DNA from: Hormiphora californensis | Lineage: Eukaryota; Ctenophora; Tentaculata; Cydippida; Pleurobrachiidae | Reading direction: 5' to 3' | NCBI GenBank assembly: GCA_020137815.1 | Contig: CM035352.1 | Coordinates: 5,935,159 to 5,999,158 of the forward strand | DNA: 64,000 nucleotides | Shown: positions 43,401 through 55,630 of the stretch, one piece after another | Layout: the number at the start of each line of letters is the position of its first letter | Numbering within the stretch: position 1 is the stretch's first letter | Notes under the pieces: model-generated | Told to the model about the DNA's origin: nothing | Database searches by the model: none | The model's input: the letters and a program-made list of their open reading frames with translations, nothing else | Made by a program: the position numbers and the translations under genes

Positions 43401-45120
43401 CCCACTTTGACTTCCTAATCTGTAAGAAACTTTACCACTTTGACCTCCTAATCTCTAAGAAACTTTCCCATTTTGACCTCCTAATCCCTAAGAAACTTTC
43501 CCATTTTGACCTCCTTATCTCTAAGACACTTTCCCACTTTGACCTCCTTATCTCTAAGAAACTTTCCCAATTTGACCTCCTTATCTCTAAGAAACTTTCC
43601 CATTTTGACCTCCTTATCTCTAAGAAACTTTCCCACTTTGACCTCCTTATCTCTAAGAAACTTTCCCAATTTGACCTCCTTATCTCTAAGAAACTTTCCC
43701 ATTTTGACCTCCTTATCTCAAAGAAACTTGTCCCACTTTGACCTCCTTATCTCTAAGAAACTTTCCCAATTTGACCTCCTTATCTCTAAGAAACTTTCCC
43801 ATTTTGACCTCCTTATCTCTAAGAAACTTTCCCACTTTTACCTCCTTATCTCTAAGAAACTTTCCCACTTTGACCTCCTTATCTCTAAGAAACTTTCCCA
43901 CTTTGACCTCCTTATCTCTAAGAAACTTTCCCACTTTGACCTCCTTATCTCTAAGAAACTTTCCCAATTTGACCTCCTTATCTCTAAGAAACTTTCCCAT
44001 TTTGACCTCCTTATCTCTAAGAAACTTTCCCACTTTGACCTCCTTATCTCTAAGAAACTTTCCCACTTTGACCTCCTTATCTCAAAGAAACTTGTCCCAC
44101 TTTGACCTCCTTATCTCTAAGAAACTTTCCCACTTTGACCTCGTTATCTCTAAGAAACTTTCCCAGTTTGACCTCCTTATCTCTAAGAAACTTTCCCAAT
44201 TTAACCTCCTTATCTCAAAGAAACTTGTCCCATTTTGACCTCCTTATCTCTAAGAAACTTTCCCACTTTGACCTCCTTATCTCTAAGAAACTTTCCCACT
44301 TTGACCTCCTTATCTCTAAGAAACTTTCCCACTTTGACCTCCTTATCTCTAAGAAACTTTCCCACTTTGACCTCCTTATCTCTAAATAAACTTTCTCAAT
44401 TTGACCTCCTTATCTCTAAGAAACTTTCCCACTTTGACCTCCTTATCTCTAAGAAACTTTCCCATTTTAACCTCCTAATCTTTTAGAAACTTTCCCACTT
44501 TGACCTCCTTATCTCTCAGAAACTTTCCCACTTTGACCTCCTAATCTTTAAGTAACTTGTCCCACTTTGACTTCCTAATCTCTAAGAAACTTTACCACTT
44601 TGACCTCCTAATCTCTAAGAAACTTTCCCATTTTGACCTCCTAATCCCTAAGAAACTTTCCCACTTTGACCTCCTTATCTCTAAGAAACTTTCCCATTTT
44701 GACCTCCTTATCTCTAAGAAACTAGTCCCACTTTGACCTCCTTATCTCTAAGAAACTTCTCCATTTTGACCTCCTAATTTCTAAGAAACTTTCCCATTTT
44801 AACCTCCTAATCTCTTAGAAACTTTCCCACTCTGACCTCCTAATCTCTAAGAAACTTGTCCCACTTTGACCTCCTTATCTCTAAGAAACTTTCCCATTTT
44901 GACCTCCTAATCTCTAAGAAGCTTTCCCATTTTAACCTCCTAATCTTACAAGTTTACAAGTTTATAAGTTTACAAAATTTAGTTCGGCATACAATCTATA
45001 AAGACAAATATACCACGTTCTCAGCATGTTGCTTCTACCTACAGCATGTTGCTTTTATCTTTAAGAAACTTTCTTACTTTGTCCTCCTAATGAATCTCTA
45101 AGAAACTTTCCCACTTTGAC
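34444..45120. repeat. 10.7 kb satellite, 33 bp monomer with higher-order repeats
   Basis: About 320 tandem copies of a 33 bp monomer beginning CTTTCCCACTTTGACCTCC and ending with TTATCTCTAAGAAA. Some monomers are 34 bp (CTTGTCCCAC), spaced every few units. A rare variant (TTAGAAACTCACCC) marks four higher-order copies at about 35895, 37818, 39642 and 41499, so the period is 1923, 1825 and 1857 bp. From 43.3 kb on the monomers are more diverged, as expected at an array edge; a second duplication of about 1160 bp (43386 and 44546, AATCTTTAAGTAACTTGTCC) lies there. The 33 bp length keeps three frames open between 34 bp monomers, which yields false ORFs. Confidence 0.97.
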
Positions 45121-45159
45121 CCATCTAATCTTAGATTAGGTGGGGGCAAAGTGGGAAAG

Positions 45160-45460
45160 GTTCTTAGCTGTGCAGATCTTCTTGAGTTTATGACATGCCA
45201 CCCAAGCTTTAGCCTTCGTGGTACTAATGTCTTATGTCTCGAGTGGAGTCGGCGATTCAACTACCAAGATAGTTGAAGTCCTTTAGTTTACCCTCTTGAT
45301 GCTTTCTCCCGATAGAGATGTTAATTGCCCTGGGTTATCGATGCCCTCTGTCAGGAACTCTGTCTTGTCAAGGTTACAACGGGGGCCAATTTGGCCACAC
45401 ACGGTTTCCACCTCCTTGAGCAGAGATCCAAGTTGTTCAGTAATAAATAAGTAAGGTGCG
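45160..45460 (-). pseudogene. reverse transcriptase fragment of a non-LTR element, frameshifted
   Basis: Minus-strand text LLKEVETVCGQIGPRCNLDKTEFL followed by SLSGESIKRVN matches the RT region downstream of the catalytic box in RTE/Jockey-like elements. After a frame change come DFNYLGS, a stop, and WVACHKLKKICTAKN in different frames. An old, broken copy at the edge of the satellite. Confidence 0.65.
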
Positions 45461-45709
45461 AGTGTATCTGGTATCACCCTGTAACACCACAGCAATTTCA
45501 AAGAGAGCAGATTCCTGATTCTTCGTAAGCGGTGATGACCTTTGCCCTTGTGTTGGTGTATAGCCAAGATATAGTGACATATCACATAAATGTGGTGTTT
45601 GAAGTTGAGGGAACGAGAACAACAGGAAACTGTCCCTGCTTACCGACATCTAAGGAAACCTTCCTGCCGATGAAGTAGTTAGGGGTAATAACACCGAATA
45701 TCGCCTTGA

Positions 45710-47424
45710 CTGGGAAAAATTTGTGTCAAGCTGATTTCTTCACTAACGTGTCCCAATGGGTCCCCTCTAGCCCTCCTGAGTTTTTTCAAACTCGGGATGG
45801 AGTGCAACATGTTCATTTCCGGGTTTACTTTTTACCTGCATTTCTAGCCTGAGGCCAAAAACGTAACTACCCTTAGGAAAGGAGTAGAGAAGAAATCGAG
45901 GGCACTAGAGTGATCAGCGTCCTCGCATTAGTGGGGGTAGGTGCCGGAATTAAGTCTCTATCTCATCTGGTTAATTAGATAATTGGATAATTAGGTTTGC
46001 ACACAACCGTTATTTGGCTATATGGCTATAGCCACTTAGGAAAGGAGTAGAGACAAAACCGAGGGCACTAAAATGATCAGCGTCCTCGAATTAGTGGGGG
46101 TAGGTGCTGAAATTAAGTCTCTATTTCATCTGGTTAATTAGATAATTGGAAAATTAGGTTTGCGCATATAACCGTTTTTTGGCTAATATGGCTATAGCCA
46201 CTTAGGAAGGGTTTAGAGACTTTTCATTGGTGCCATTTTGTAGGCAAAGCCAAGTTGTGGGGGGTCGACGTCGGACTTTTAAGCTCTATCTTCAACCGTT
46301 TAGCCGTTATTTGGCTTTAACGGTGTTCAAAATCGGGCTTTTTACCGTATTTTGCTCATTTTGAGCATCTTAAAAGCCATATAACGGCTAAACGATTGAA
46401 GATAGAGCTTAAAAGTCCGACGTCGACCCCCTACAACTTGGCTTTGCCTACAAAATGGCACCAATGAAAAGTCTCTAAACCCTTCCTAAGTGGCTATAGC
46501 CATATTACTGTAAAATTAGAAATTTTCGTGAGATTTTTATTTTCGCTCTTTATTTTTGGCTGGAAAATCCGCGAAAATTAATTCCGCGAAAATATTTTGG
46601 ACGATTTTTTACAGAAAATAATGGTCATGTGACCACTGCTCTTATACGTGGCAAGGGATTCAGTAGGAGTTGTAAGCCAATGAGATGTGAGCCTTTTCTG
46701 TCTCATCCCTGATTGGCTATCTCTTAGAGCCAATCAGCAATGAGAAAATGCTCACATTTCATTGGTCTACGCCAAGCAGGTCTGGTGTCTCATGGCAATG
46801 ATGACTGCACTCTTGGCGTAATTAGACAATAGACTAGGACCGTGAAATGGGGGTAGCAGTGGGATTAGCGAAAATTAAAATCGCGAAAATAGTAAATTTT
46901 GATCGAATCGCGAAAATTAATTGCCTCGAAAATATCTAGTTTTACAGTAGCCAAAAAACGGTTATGCGCAAACCTAATTATCCAATTATCTAATTAACCA
47001 GATGAAATAGAGACTTAATTTCAGCACCTACCCCCACTAATTCGAGGACGCTGATCATTTTAGTGCCCTCGGTTTTGTCTCTACTCCTTTCCTAAGTGGC
47101 TATAGCCATATAGCCAACAAACGGTTGTGTGCAAACCTAATTATCCAATTATCTAATTAACCAGATGAGATAGAGACTTAATTCCGGCACCTACCCCCAC
47201 TAATGCGAGGACGCTGATCACTCTAGTGCCCTCAATTTTTTCTCTACTCCTTTCCTAAGGGTAGTTACGTTTTTGGCCTCAGGCTAGAAATGCAGGTAAA
47301 AAGTAAACCCGGAAATGAATATGTTGCACTCCATCCCGAGTTTGAAAAAACTCAGGAGGGCTAGAGGGGACCCATTGGGACACATTAGTGAAGAAATCAG
47401 CTTAACACAAATTTTTTTCCCCGT
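45710..47424. mobile_element. second large foldback element, about 1.7 kb
   Basis: Arms 45710-46325 and 46370-47424 (the latter including a 440 bp insertion) are inverted copies. The ends read GGGAAAAATTTGTGTCAAGC and its inverse; the loop is about 45 bp with a TTTTACCGT core. It shares arm modules with the 4.7-8.5 kb element (TTAATTAGATAATTGGATAA, GTGGGGGTAGGTGC, GGCTATAGCCACTTAGGAA). No ORF of its own. Confidence 0.85.
46508..46947. mobile_element. 440 bp MITE inserted in the foldback arm
   Basis: Ends CTGTAAAATTAGAAATTTTC and CTAGTTTTACAG, flanked by TA (46506-46507, 46948-46949). The opposite arm at about 46165-46197 shows the unbroken complement of GCCATATTAGCCAAAAAACG, proving insertion at one TA. 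The interior has CGCGAAAATTAAT motifs near both ends and an AGAGATAGCCAATCAG-type hairpin. Confidence 0.9.
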
Positions 47425-47759
47425 CACCCGACTACTGCCCCTAATAAAGGGGCATGATTCAACGGAGGACGCGGCGACGTCAAGACACTGATGAGTGCGC
47501 GCGCATGCAGTATATTTCCCGCGGAACGCGCAGGTTCTGACAAGCGCCTCAGATACAACCACTTGAGTGTCGTTAAACTGATATGATAAATGTATCCCTT
47601 AGCAAATAGAAGGAGGAATACAAATTCGAAAAGGATCTCTGATAATGCTCCAGGAACATTATTTTGGGGTATGTATTTAGTCATGGACAGATCTCAAACC
47701 CATAAATGTGGTTGCTGAACTGTGAACGTTGAACGAATTTATTCATTGTTTATTTTCAG

Positions 47760-47930
47760 GGAGTGGACTTCAAAACTCAAGATTCAACTGGCAAACACCC
47801 ATATTTTCCGTAAGTTTAATTCACTCCTTCATCTGTTTTTCCTTTCTCTTTTTTTTTCTCTTTTTTTTTCTCACAGCATCACCGCGGTTTTAATAAAAAC
47901 AGTGACAGTTCTTTTGAAACAGACACGTAG
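47760..47930 (+). CDS. possible terminal exon pair of an unrecognised gene
   Basis: An acceptor TTATTTTCAG precedes 47760 and a perfect donor GTAAGT follows 47809. A 67 bp intron with a very strong polypyrimidine tract ends in CTCACAG at 47876. Joined in one phase, the text is SGLQNSRFNWQTPIFS then HHRGFNKNSDSSFETDT and a stop at 47928-47930. Another phase also stays open to 48048. Splice signals are good, but the coding call is weak and no upstream exon was found. Confidence 0.3.
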
Positions 47931-48423
47931 TACAACTCGACAGTTAATGTTATCTGTCATGAACATGATATTGCTGTGGAGTAAAACGTGTCAAATTAAA
48001 TGTACTACAGACGCCCAACAATTACCGATTGACATAGTGATAATGTAGTCTACCTAATAAGATAAAGAATCCACTACCGCTATTTTTTATCACATTCCTC
48101 AATTCAATTAGGTGTACTTCTAAAACCGCTCCTTGTTTGTCATTAAACAACAATCACCTGTGTATGTTACCGTCACTGTTTCCCATTAACAGCCTGTGCT
48201 GCAGTACACCATTAACATATTTCATGTATTTCTCTTTAAACTGCATTGTTACAGTTTGTGTAACTTACAAATTTACCATGTGCACGCACATGGGTACGTG
48301 TTACAGCAAGATGATGTATACCAAAGTTGCCAGCATTTGCCGGCAGTTAGTATGTCGGTGTGTTCGTCGAGTCGTGCCGTTTTATTACCATTATTGCATG
48401 GGCTTATAACGGACTGGGAGAGG

Positions 48424-48424
<1 letters not shown>

Positions 48425-48487
<63 letters not shown>
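48425..48487. repeat. (GA)n microsatellite
   Basis: About 29 GA units. Confidence 0.98.
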
Positions 48488-48489
48488 AG

Positions 48490-49237
48490 ATAGGCAACGA
48501 TAGCGAGAAACGTGATCCTATTCCTTCGGTTTCCCTTCCCTCTCAGGTGTGGGGTTAGGTCCTTTGGGTCTCCCTTTTCGGGATGCCCCGTATGCATCAC
48601 TCCCTTTTCTTACTTCCCGGAGAAAGGGAACGAGGCCTTTTTTTAAATGTCGCTTCCTTCTGGGGGTTTATTCTTCTCTGCTTTCACCATTTCCGCTAAA
48701 CCAAAAATTACACTCCAAGACTCTCAGCGTCCATGTCATCGATCGGGCCGCCCGCAATTTTGGTGGTAAATTTTTTCCGTTGCCATGCCCCGTTCACCCC
48801 CTTTTCTATTAACTCTTAATTCGTCCCGCTCTCTACAATTGTACGTTTCTCCCCTCCTCTTTTGCTAGTTCCGTATCTATCTCCCGCTTTTAAAAAACTC
48901 GGGTTAAAGATGAAGGACTAGAGGAAAATCGCAGAGAGGTCTATTAAAGGAGTTGGGAGAGCCCCCTTCCGTGAGGATAGTTTTACTACCCGTCCCGAGA
49001 TAATTTAAAACCCTTCAAGATATAAAGGTTCAAGAGGGTAGTTCCATTCGGAGTTGCAACCCCCTGAAGATAGTACCCCAAGATAGGCCCTCCAGAGATA
49101 TTTTCCCCTCCCCTTCCGAAGGATGTTTACCCCCTTCAAGAAAAGTTGCCCGTTCATGCTAACCCATACCCCCTTTTACGAAAGGGGGGGGGAAAAGGGA
49201 GGGAACGAGCAAAGAGGAAGAAAAGAGACAGGAGAAT
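48490..49237. other. no gene recognised
   Basis: Low-complexity pyrimidine- and purine-rich stretches with no convincing exon or repeat. Confidence 0.4.
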
Positions 49238-49242
49238 GAGAG

Positions 49243-49276
<34 letters not shown>

Positions 49277-49330
49277 CAGAGGGATAGAGAGAGAAGGGGA
49301 GAGATAGGGCAAGATAGAGAGAGAGGGGAA
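49238..49330. repeat. imperfect (GA)n tract
   Basis: GA repeats with AAAG, GACAGAGG and GGGG interruptions. Confidence 0.9.
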
Positions 49331-49565
49331 GGGGTGAGAGATGTAATATTTAACGGCCGTACACCATGGGTTTTGTTAAGTGGCTCAACTCATACTTGTG
49401 TGGTGTTATACTTCCTATCAGGAATCGACCGAATCAGGAAATAGTGGTCCCTGATTGGCTGATAACCAGTCACGTGACCTAAATAAAGAGTTCTGATTGG
49501 TTGTTTATTTGTTTCGGTCGGTTCCTGCTTCCTACACCACTTTTCATTCCCACTCTCTATATATA

Positions 49566-49680
49566 CCCTACTAAAATATAGTTCGACGCGACGCGCGATC
49601 GATGAACGATCGATAAACGATCGTTTATCGATCGTTCATCGATCGCGCGTCGCGTCGCGTCGAACTATATTTTAGTAGGG
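49566..49680. mobile_element. 115 bp near-perfect hairpin flanked by TA
   Basis: CCCTACTAAAATATAGTTCG pairs with its inverse at the right end. The stem holds nested CGATCG/ATCGAT blocks centred on ACGATCGT, and only one CGCGT unit differs between arms. TA occurs on both sides (49564-49565, 49681-49682). Either a tiny foldback MITE or a palindrome of other origin. Confidence 0.8.
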
Positions 49681-49852
49681 TAGGTACATCTATTTCTGCC
49701 CCATTTGTGGCCACTGACCACTAGGGCAAGAGAATCAGCTATTGTCAAGTGTAATGATTATAACGTTCGTGTCAAAGTCTGGTGACACGTTCAGTTCTCT
49801 CGTGCTTTCATTATATAGGGGCTTTGTTCTTCAGTGCCTCGTTAATGAGAGG

Positions 49853-49882
49853 GAGATAGAGAGGGAGAGAGAGGGATAGATG

Positions 49883-49974
<92 letters not shown>

Positions 49975-50020
49975 GGGATAGAGAGGGATAGAGAGGGATA
50001 GATGGAGAGAGAAAGAGAGA
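49853..50020. repeat. imperfect (GA)n tract
   Basis: A long GA run bracketed by GAGAGGGATAGA units on both sides. Confidence 0.95.
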
Positions 50021-50858
50021 GGTCTCTAATAGTGAAGAGGTGAATGACATTGTTTGAGACACCATTGTCAATTGTCATGCAAAGTAAGTTGATTATATAG
50101 AGCTGTCAAAAATGAGCGAACTAGAAACGAGGAATTCCTAATTATTTATTAGTTTCTTGCTTTTCTTGTTCTCAGCAGTTTCAGCTTCCTTCTTTTTTGT
50201 ATTTGTAATGAAGGCTCCGCTAATCTTCTCGCTAGAGCAAATCACTTTACTTGATACTCGACCCTTCTTCTTCTGTGAACAGAAGAAGAAGGGTCTGAGC
50301 ACCCTTTACTAAGATATGGAAATCTCCTTTCCCTACGCACTACGGTATTTTCTGTCTCCGAATCTCTGATATCAATTTTCCTTTTTTTTCTCGCTACGAA
50401 CTTTCCTCTCCTGGCCTGGTTAAGTCTTCACGCCGCTGGGGTGGTGGGCCTTATAGAAAACTCGATTACCTTCATTCCTCCTCATTACCATCCCTCCCCC
50501 AACCTTCCCTGATTGCAGCTAATGTTACCTGGCTCCCTTTCCTGCAGCTCCGCACCTTCACCTGCGACTTTAATTGTTCTGCCTATGATACCACTCTCTC
50601 CTTCTCTCACTATCTTTTCTCCCCTTCTTTTTCTCTCTCTCTCCCTCCTTCCCTCCCTCCCCCCTCCCCCCCCTTAGCCAGCGACCTCTTCATTCCTGCT
50701 CCTTGCAAAAACTCTTATCTCCTATTCCCACGAATGATGCAATGGTGACAGGATATAATTAGGACGTCTGTAGTAACAATCTTTCTGTAGTAAATATTGC
50801 TATAGCCTGACTAAGATTTTAGAAAACTTGTATTTCCCGATATATATGATATCAGTTA

Positions 50859-50962
50859 TTATGCCAAAAACTAACAGAAATTAGTTGGCTGGAAAGGTGA
50901 CCACTTTTGTTGTCAAACTGACACCTTTGCCCTCTCCGGGTTTCATCATTATCTTTCCCTCT

Positions 50963-51048
<86 letters not shown>

Positions 51049-51185
51049 CCTATCTTTCTCTCTTCTCAAACTCCCTGATTTACCCCATCGATGATATTCG
51101 TAACCCGGGCCGGGCAAAGGTGTCAGTTTGACAACAAAAGTGGTCACCTTTCCAGCCAACTAATTTCTGTTAGTTTTTGGCATAA
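50859..51185. mobile_element. MITE with 75 bp inverted arms around a (CT)n tract
   Basis: TTATGCCAAAAACTAACAG at the left and its inverse at the right; the arms stay paired through GGCAAAGGTGTCAGTTTGAC. The (CT)n run 50968-51043 and a little unique sequence form the loop. Confidence 0.85.
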
Positions 51186-53460
51186 TTGGGGTATATTTTT
51201 GGTATTTTCTGATGTGAAATACAATGTAAGACGTGTCTGGACGTGTAAAGACCGTCAGGAATCGCTAAAATACGAAAATTTCAATTTTGACGTCATTATG
51301 ACGTCATAGCGTGACGTCAAGACGTTATAACGTCAAGATAGGGATGTATTATTATCAGGCTCATCTAGATAAAGATGCTGACCAAGTTTGAGATCGATTG
51401 GACAAGATTTGAGGTCGCTATGGCGAAAAACGCATTATCGTCATATCTATTTTCATACAGTCTTACACTTCAGACGCGATTTGAGACCCTTAGAAATAGA
51501 GTTTCACAAATTCGCGATATAGTTTCTGAAAGTATAGACGATTATCTTTCGTAAGTGTCATCTCTGTCTTTCAATCAGAAGCTGTCTTTAGGGTGTAAAT
51601 TGAGCTCAAAGAAATTTGGTTGATTTGAAAAAACTCTTATCTTTATGACAGTTAGTCAAGACGTTCTGGTTGGACTTAGAACATGAAAACCATTCGTTGA
51701 CACAATTTGAACGATTATCTTTCGAATGCAACAAACGAGAAGTGTCTATCTCATGTCGTTTTCTTCAAAAACGATTATAAATTGGTAAAATAGCGTCTAT
51801 CCATAGATAGATAGACCCGGGACATTTATTGCTTTGGCACGATGCTGTATCTCTAAAACTAAAAGAGATAGAGACTTGCCCTTTTAAACTACAGTAGATC
51901 TAGAATATGTGACACTGTATACCAAATTTCAGACTGATTGGTGCAGTGGGGGCCTCGCTATGGGCGTCGCAAAATGCCATTTTTGGCTAAAAAGTGAAAA
52001 AAGTTATTACTGCATTCTGGCACGCACAGCTGGGGGGAGGGGATGGTCACCTTTGCGCTTGCCAGCGCAGTGATTATTCACCACGTTGTGAAATATGGGT
52101 TCTCGTATACCTATTTGGTGATGATGTGCTAGCACTGTCTTTCAACAGCAACAATTGCAAAGTGTGCCACTAGCTTGTTAAAAGGGTCTTTATCCTTCAG
52201 GGTTTAACTATCAGAATACACATGAAATGTGGGCAGCAGCGATCCCACTATATATCTTGTCAGTACACCAGCCCCATACCCAGTCGGTGATTAGCTAAAT
52301 TGAACTTGCTCAATGTGCGTGTGTGTCTAACTGTTACAAGGGTCTTTATCCCTCTGCAGGTCTCTCAGGATGACCTTGTTACAAAAAGTAGCCAAGTCCG
52401 GTCATGAACATTATCGGGTAAAGGGAGCCCTCGATGGTTAGGCAACAAATTATAATTCTCCGTTACATAATGCGGTAATATATCAATGATGTAACTTGTC
52501 AGGATGATTCAGTAGAATTTTGGTAATATTCTCTCTGCCCCGCTGCGACATATGATACGAGCACTATGTCCCCTGGAGCAGCGTGTATGTGATCCCTATT
52601 ATACATCTTCTATCTGCAGTATACACGGTCAGTTCTAATTCCTTCTTCCAGCACACTTTGCCATAGAGTAGCAGCCTTTCCAAGATCTCTCTCTCCAAGA
52701 TCTCTCTCTCTCTCTCTTTTTAGTATACTTTATTACAGGCAGGCTTTTGAATACCAAATAACACGCACAGAGCTTTTGTCCTGAGGCTAGGTAGCTGCTG
52801 CAGCAGTTGTACATTACCAAGTACTTGGATTTGTAGTTGGACATTCGTCTCTCTGTTCCTCTGTGACTTCTCTTTCTTCCCTTTATATAATACTCTCACT
52901 TTTTTTCTCTCTACCCCTGGATGCAGTAGCTACTGGGCTGCTTATGTTCTTCTCTTGATCAAACCGAAGCTGCTTTGTTCCTTATGACTCGTCCACACGC
53001 AAACGGTCTGATTGCACCTTTTCGTAGGCTACTGAGTGTAACAGAGATCGTTACCCCCGTACACGTTGAATTTCGATAAATTAGGAGGGTTATGCCTGAT
53101 TGACACACGCGTGTTTGGAAGGGCAACCTACCCAAATTAGACGGTTAATTCCAATGGTGGTTTAGCTCTTATTTCCGGACACGGGAAGAGTAGATGGCGA
53201 AAAATAGCCGGAGAGAGTATGCTGGATGAGAAAGAGGAGATCAGAGCAGGACCTACCCAATTGTCACTCGGCCATATTACTTACACCAAAATGTGGTGTC
53301 TTTCTGCGGTATCTTACATTACGCGTATGGGGAGCAGTGCAACCTGGTGAGGATCAGAGATAGCAGAGACGAGCCTTTTTCTATTTACTTACGACCCGTG
53401 GCGGTGTCTGACGAGAGACGACATTAAGCAGTAAAAGAGGAGCAGTAACCGCTCGAATCA
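51186..53460. other. no gene recognised
   Basis: Contains loosely similar stretches that look like old transposon sequence (for example GACCAAGTTTGAGATCGATTG near 51382) and short CT runs. No exon with coding character and good splice sites was found. Confidence 0.4.
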
Positions 53461-53471
53461 TGGGGTAATGA

Positions 53472-53496
53472 GTGAGAGAGGGAGAGAGAGAGAGAG

Positions 53497-53577
<81 letters not shown>

Positions 53578-53585
53578 GAGAGAGG
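53472..53585. repeat. (GA)n microsatellite
   Basis: About 55 GA units with one GAGCGAG interruption. Confidence 0.97.
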
Positions 53586-54238
53586 GGAGCGAGAACTGGG
53601 GAGATATAATACTGCTACTGACAGTATCTTGACACATTGTAGACAAAACCTTTTTATGCTTGTTGAACTTACAGTTTTGACAGTTTCTATCAGTGTACTC
53701 CTTCGTCTCGTTATTTAGCTTTATCTCTGTCTCTCTCTGTCGATGTCTCTGTCTCTTTGTCTTTCTCTCTCCTTCTCTCCGTTGGTCTCACAGCTTTTAA
53801 TTCGTATTTGCAATCAAAGATGTTCATTCCAACAGCTTCTGACTCACGCATAGTGATCAAACTAACGCACTCAAATATATCTAATCTGAGTCCTCTCACT
53901 AAGATCAACTAGGAGACTTGGTGTGTGGTGTACCATGCTCATTCGACAACACACACTCACACCACAATCTCATTCACAATTAATCTGAGAGCTTATAGAA
54001 CCACCCCACTTTGTGTTATAATACTCACCTTATACACAGCGATACTGCTCTCTGCATCCCCTTCTCTCTGTTCATTGAATGCTTTTAACCCCTATAATAC
54101 CTGCTTTTACTAGCTATTCTGCTTTATTACACCGCTAATGCACGGACACCACTAAAGTAGTAGCCCTTTGTGTGTCTAATGTCTATGTTATTATTCCACA
54201 GATAGGCCGAACTACATTGTTCCATAGTATTTTGGGTA

Positions 54239-55185
54239 TAGTAGAGTCGATAAGAACACTCACCTCCTCCGATTTCAGTAAAACTTCTCACATGCTAAAA
54301 TATGATAATGGAGGTACAAATACCGCTTATTTTAGGTCCAAAAAGTTTTTGGTTCGTTAATTATCGCTAATTGAAAAACGCCAAAAATGGGCTAAAATGG
54401 CCCTTAAGGTGGATTTGAAATTTTGGAGTTGGAACTCCAGACTTCGTACAGGTGTCCGCTAAGATGCCAATATGCACCACAGGCGGGCTCAGGCCTAAAT
54501 TCGTCCGAATTTTTGCGTAAGACCGGATGGCGTAAATCTTGGTCACGTGACCTCGGCTAACTTCTGAACCGCTCAAGTAAGGGATGTTTATAACCTGCTT
54601 AATCGATGCAGAATATGATGAAAATGACACGTTTTGACATCATTTTTCATCCCAGACGCACAGGAAAGACACAAATCGCCTTACAAAATTGACGCCATCT
54701 AGTCTCCCGCTCTTTTTTTGCAAAACTCTAACTTCTGAACCGTTGAAGTAAGGGAGGTTCATAGCCTGCTTAATCGATGCAGAAAGAAAAATAAATGAGA
54801 GGAAATGGCCTTATTTTTCATCTCCGGCGTGCAGGAAAGGCACAAATAGCAAAAAACTGATTTTTTGCCCAAATCACGTGACCAAAATTCACGCCATCCG
54901 GCCTTACGCAAAAATTCGGACGAATTTAGGCCTGAGCCCGCCTGTGGTGCATATTGGCATCCTAGCGGACACCTGTACGAAGTCTGGAGTTCCAACTCCA
55001 AAATTTCAAATCCACCTTAAGGGCCATTTTAGCCCATTTTTGGCGTTTTTCAATTAGCGATAATTAACGAACCAAAAGTTTTTCGGACCTAAAATAAGCG
55101 GTATTTGTACCTCCATTATCATATGTTAGCATGTGAGAAGTTTCACTGAAATCGGAGGAGGTGAGTGTTCTTATCGACTCTACTA
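54239..55185. mobile_element. 0.95 kb foldback element with GTA duplication
   Basis: TAGTAGAGTCGATAAGAACA at the left and its inverse at the right, each flanked by GTA (54236-54238, 55186-55188). The arms pair for about 270 bp. The interior has a diverged direct repeat of about 55 bp (AACTTCTGAACCG, 54560 and 54729). Non-coding. Confidence 0.88.
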
Positions 55186-55630
55186 GTAGGTACTTTCTGT
55201 AGACCGGAAAATATTGACTGTGGCTGTGGAATTTGAAAGTTGTATCTTCAGGGGTCACTTGATGTTTCAACTTAAAATTTAATTTACACTTCCTGATCCA
55301 CAGTCAACAGTGTGTGTATGTATTTGTGCAGAGAGAGAGACACGTTATTGCTGTTTACACCATGTGTATACCGGCCTGTTATGTGCCACCACGTACACTG
55401 TTAACATTGTGTGGTTTTGTGTCACTAATAAAATATGTATCTAGCAACCATTGATTGTATCTTGCTGCCTAGTTTTGTTAGTAAAATCAAACAGAATAAT
55501 GCCCCGACCCAGAATAATGCCCCGACCCATTTGTGCTGTTCCACCTTATAAAATAAAAAATAATAGTATGAACAATACAACGACCCATAACTAATCCTTA
55601 AATGTTTCAATCTAGCCTATCATAGTATCG

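Noticed and set aside
34586-44486. Long open frames that look like leucine-rich repeat proteins (TSLSLRNFPTL repeats) and GKFLRDKEVKV repeats on the other strand
   Set aside because: Three frames of a 33 bp satellite are open by arithmetic. 34 bp monomers shift the frame every few units, and there is no start or cap structure of a real LRR protein.
34444-45120. CRISPR-like regular repeats
   Set aside because: Monomers are contiguous with no unique spacers, and the genome is eukaryotic.
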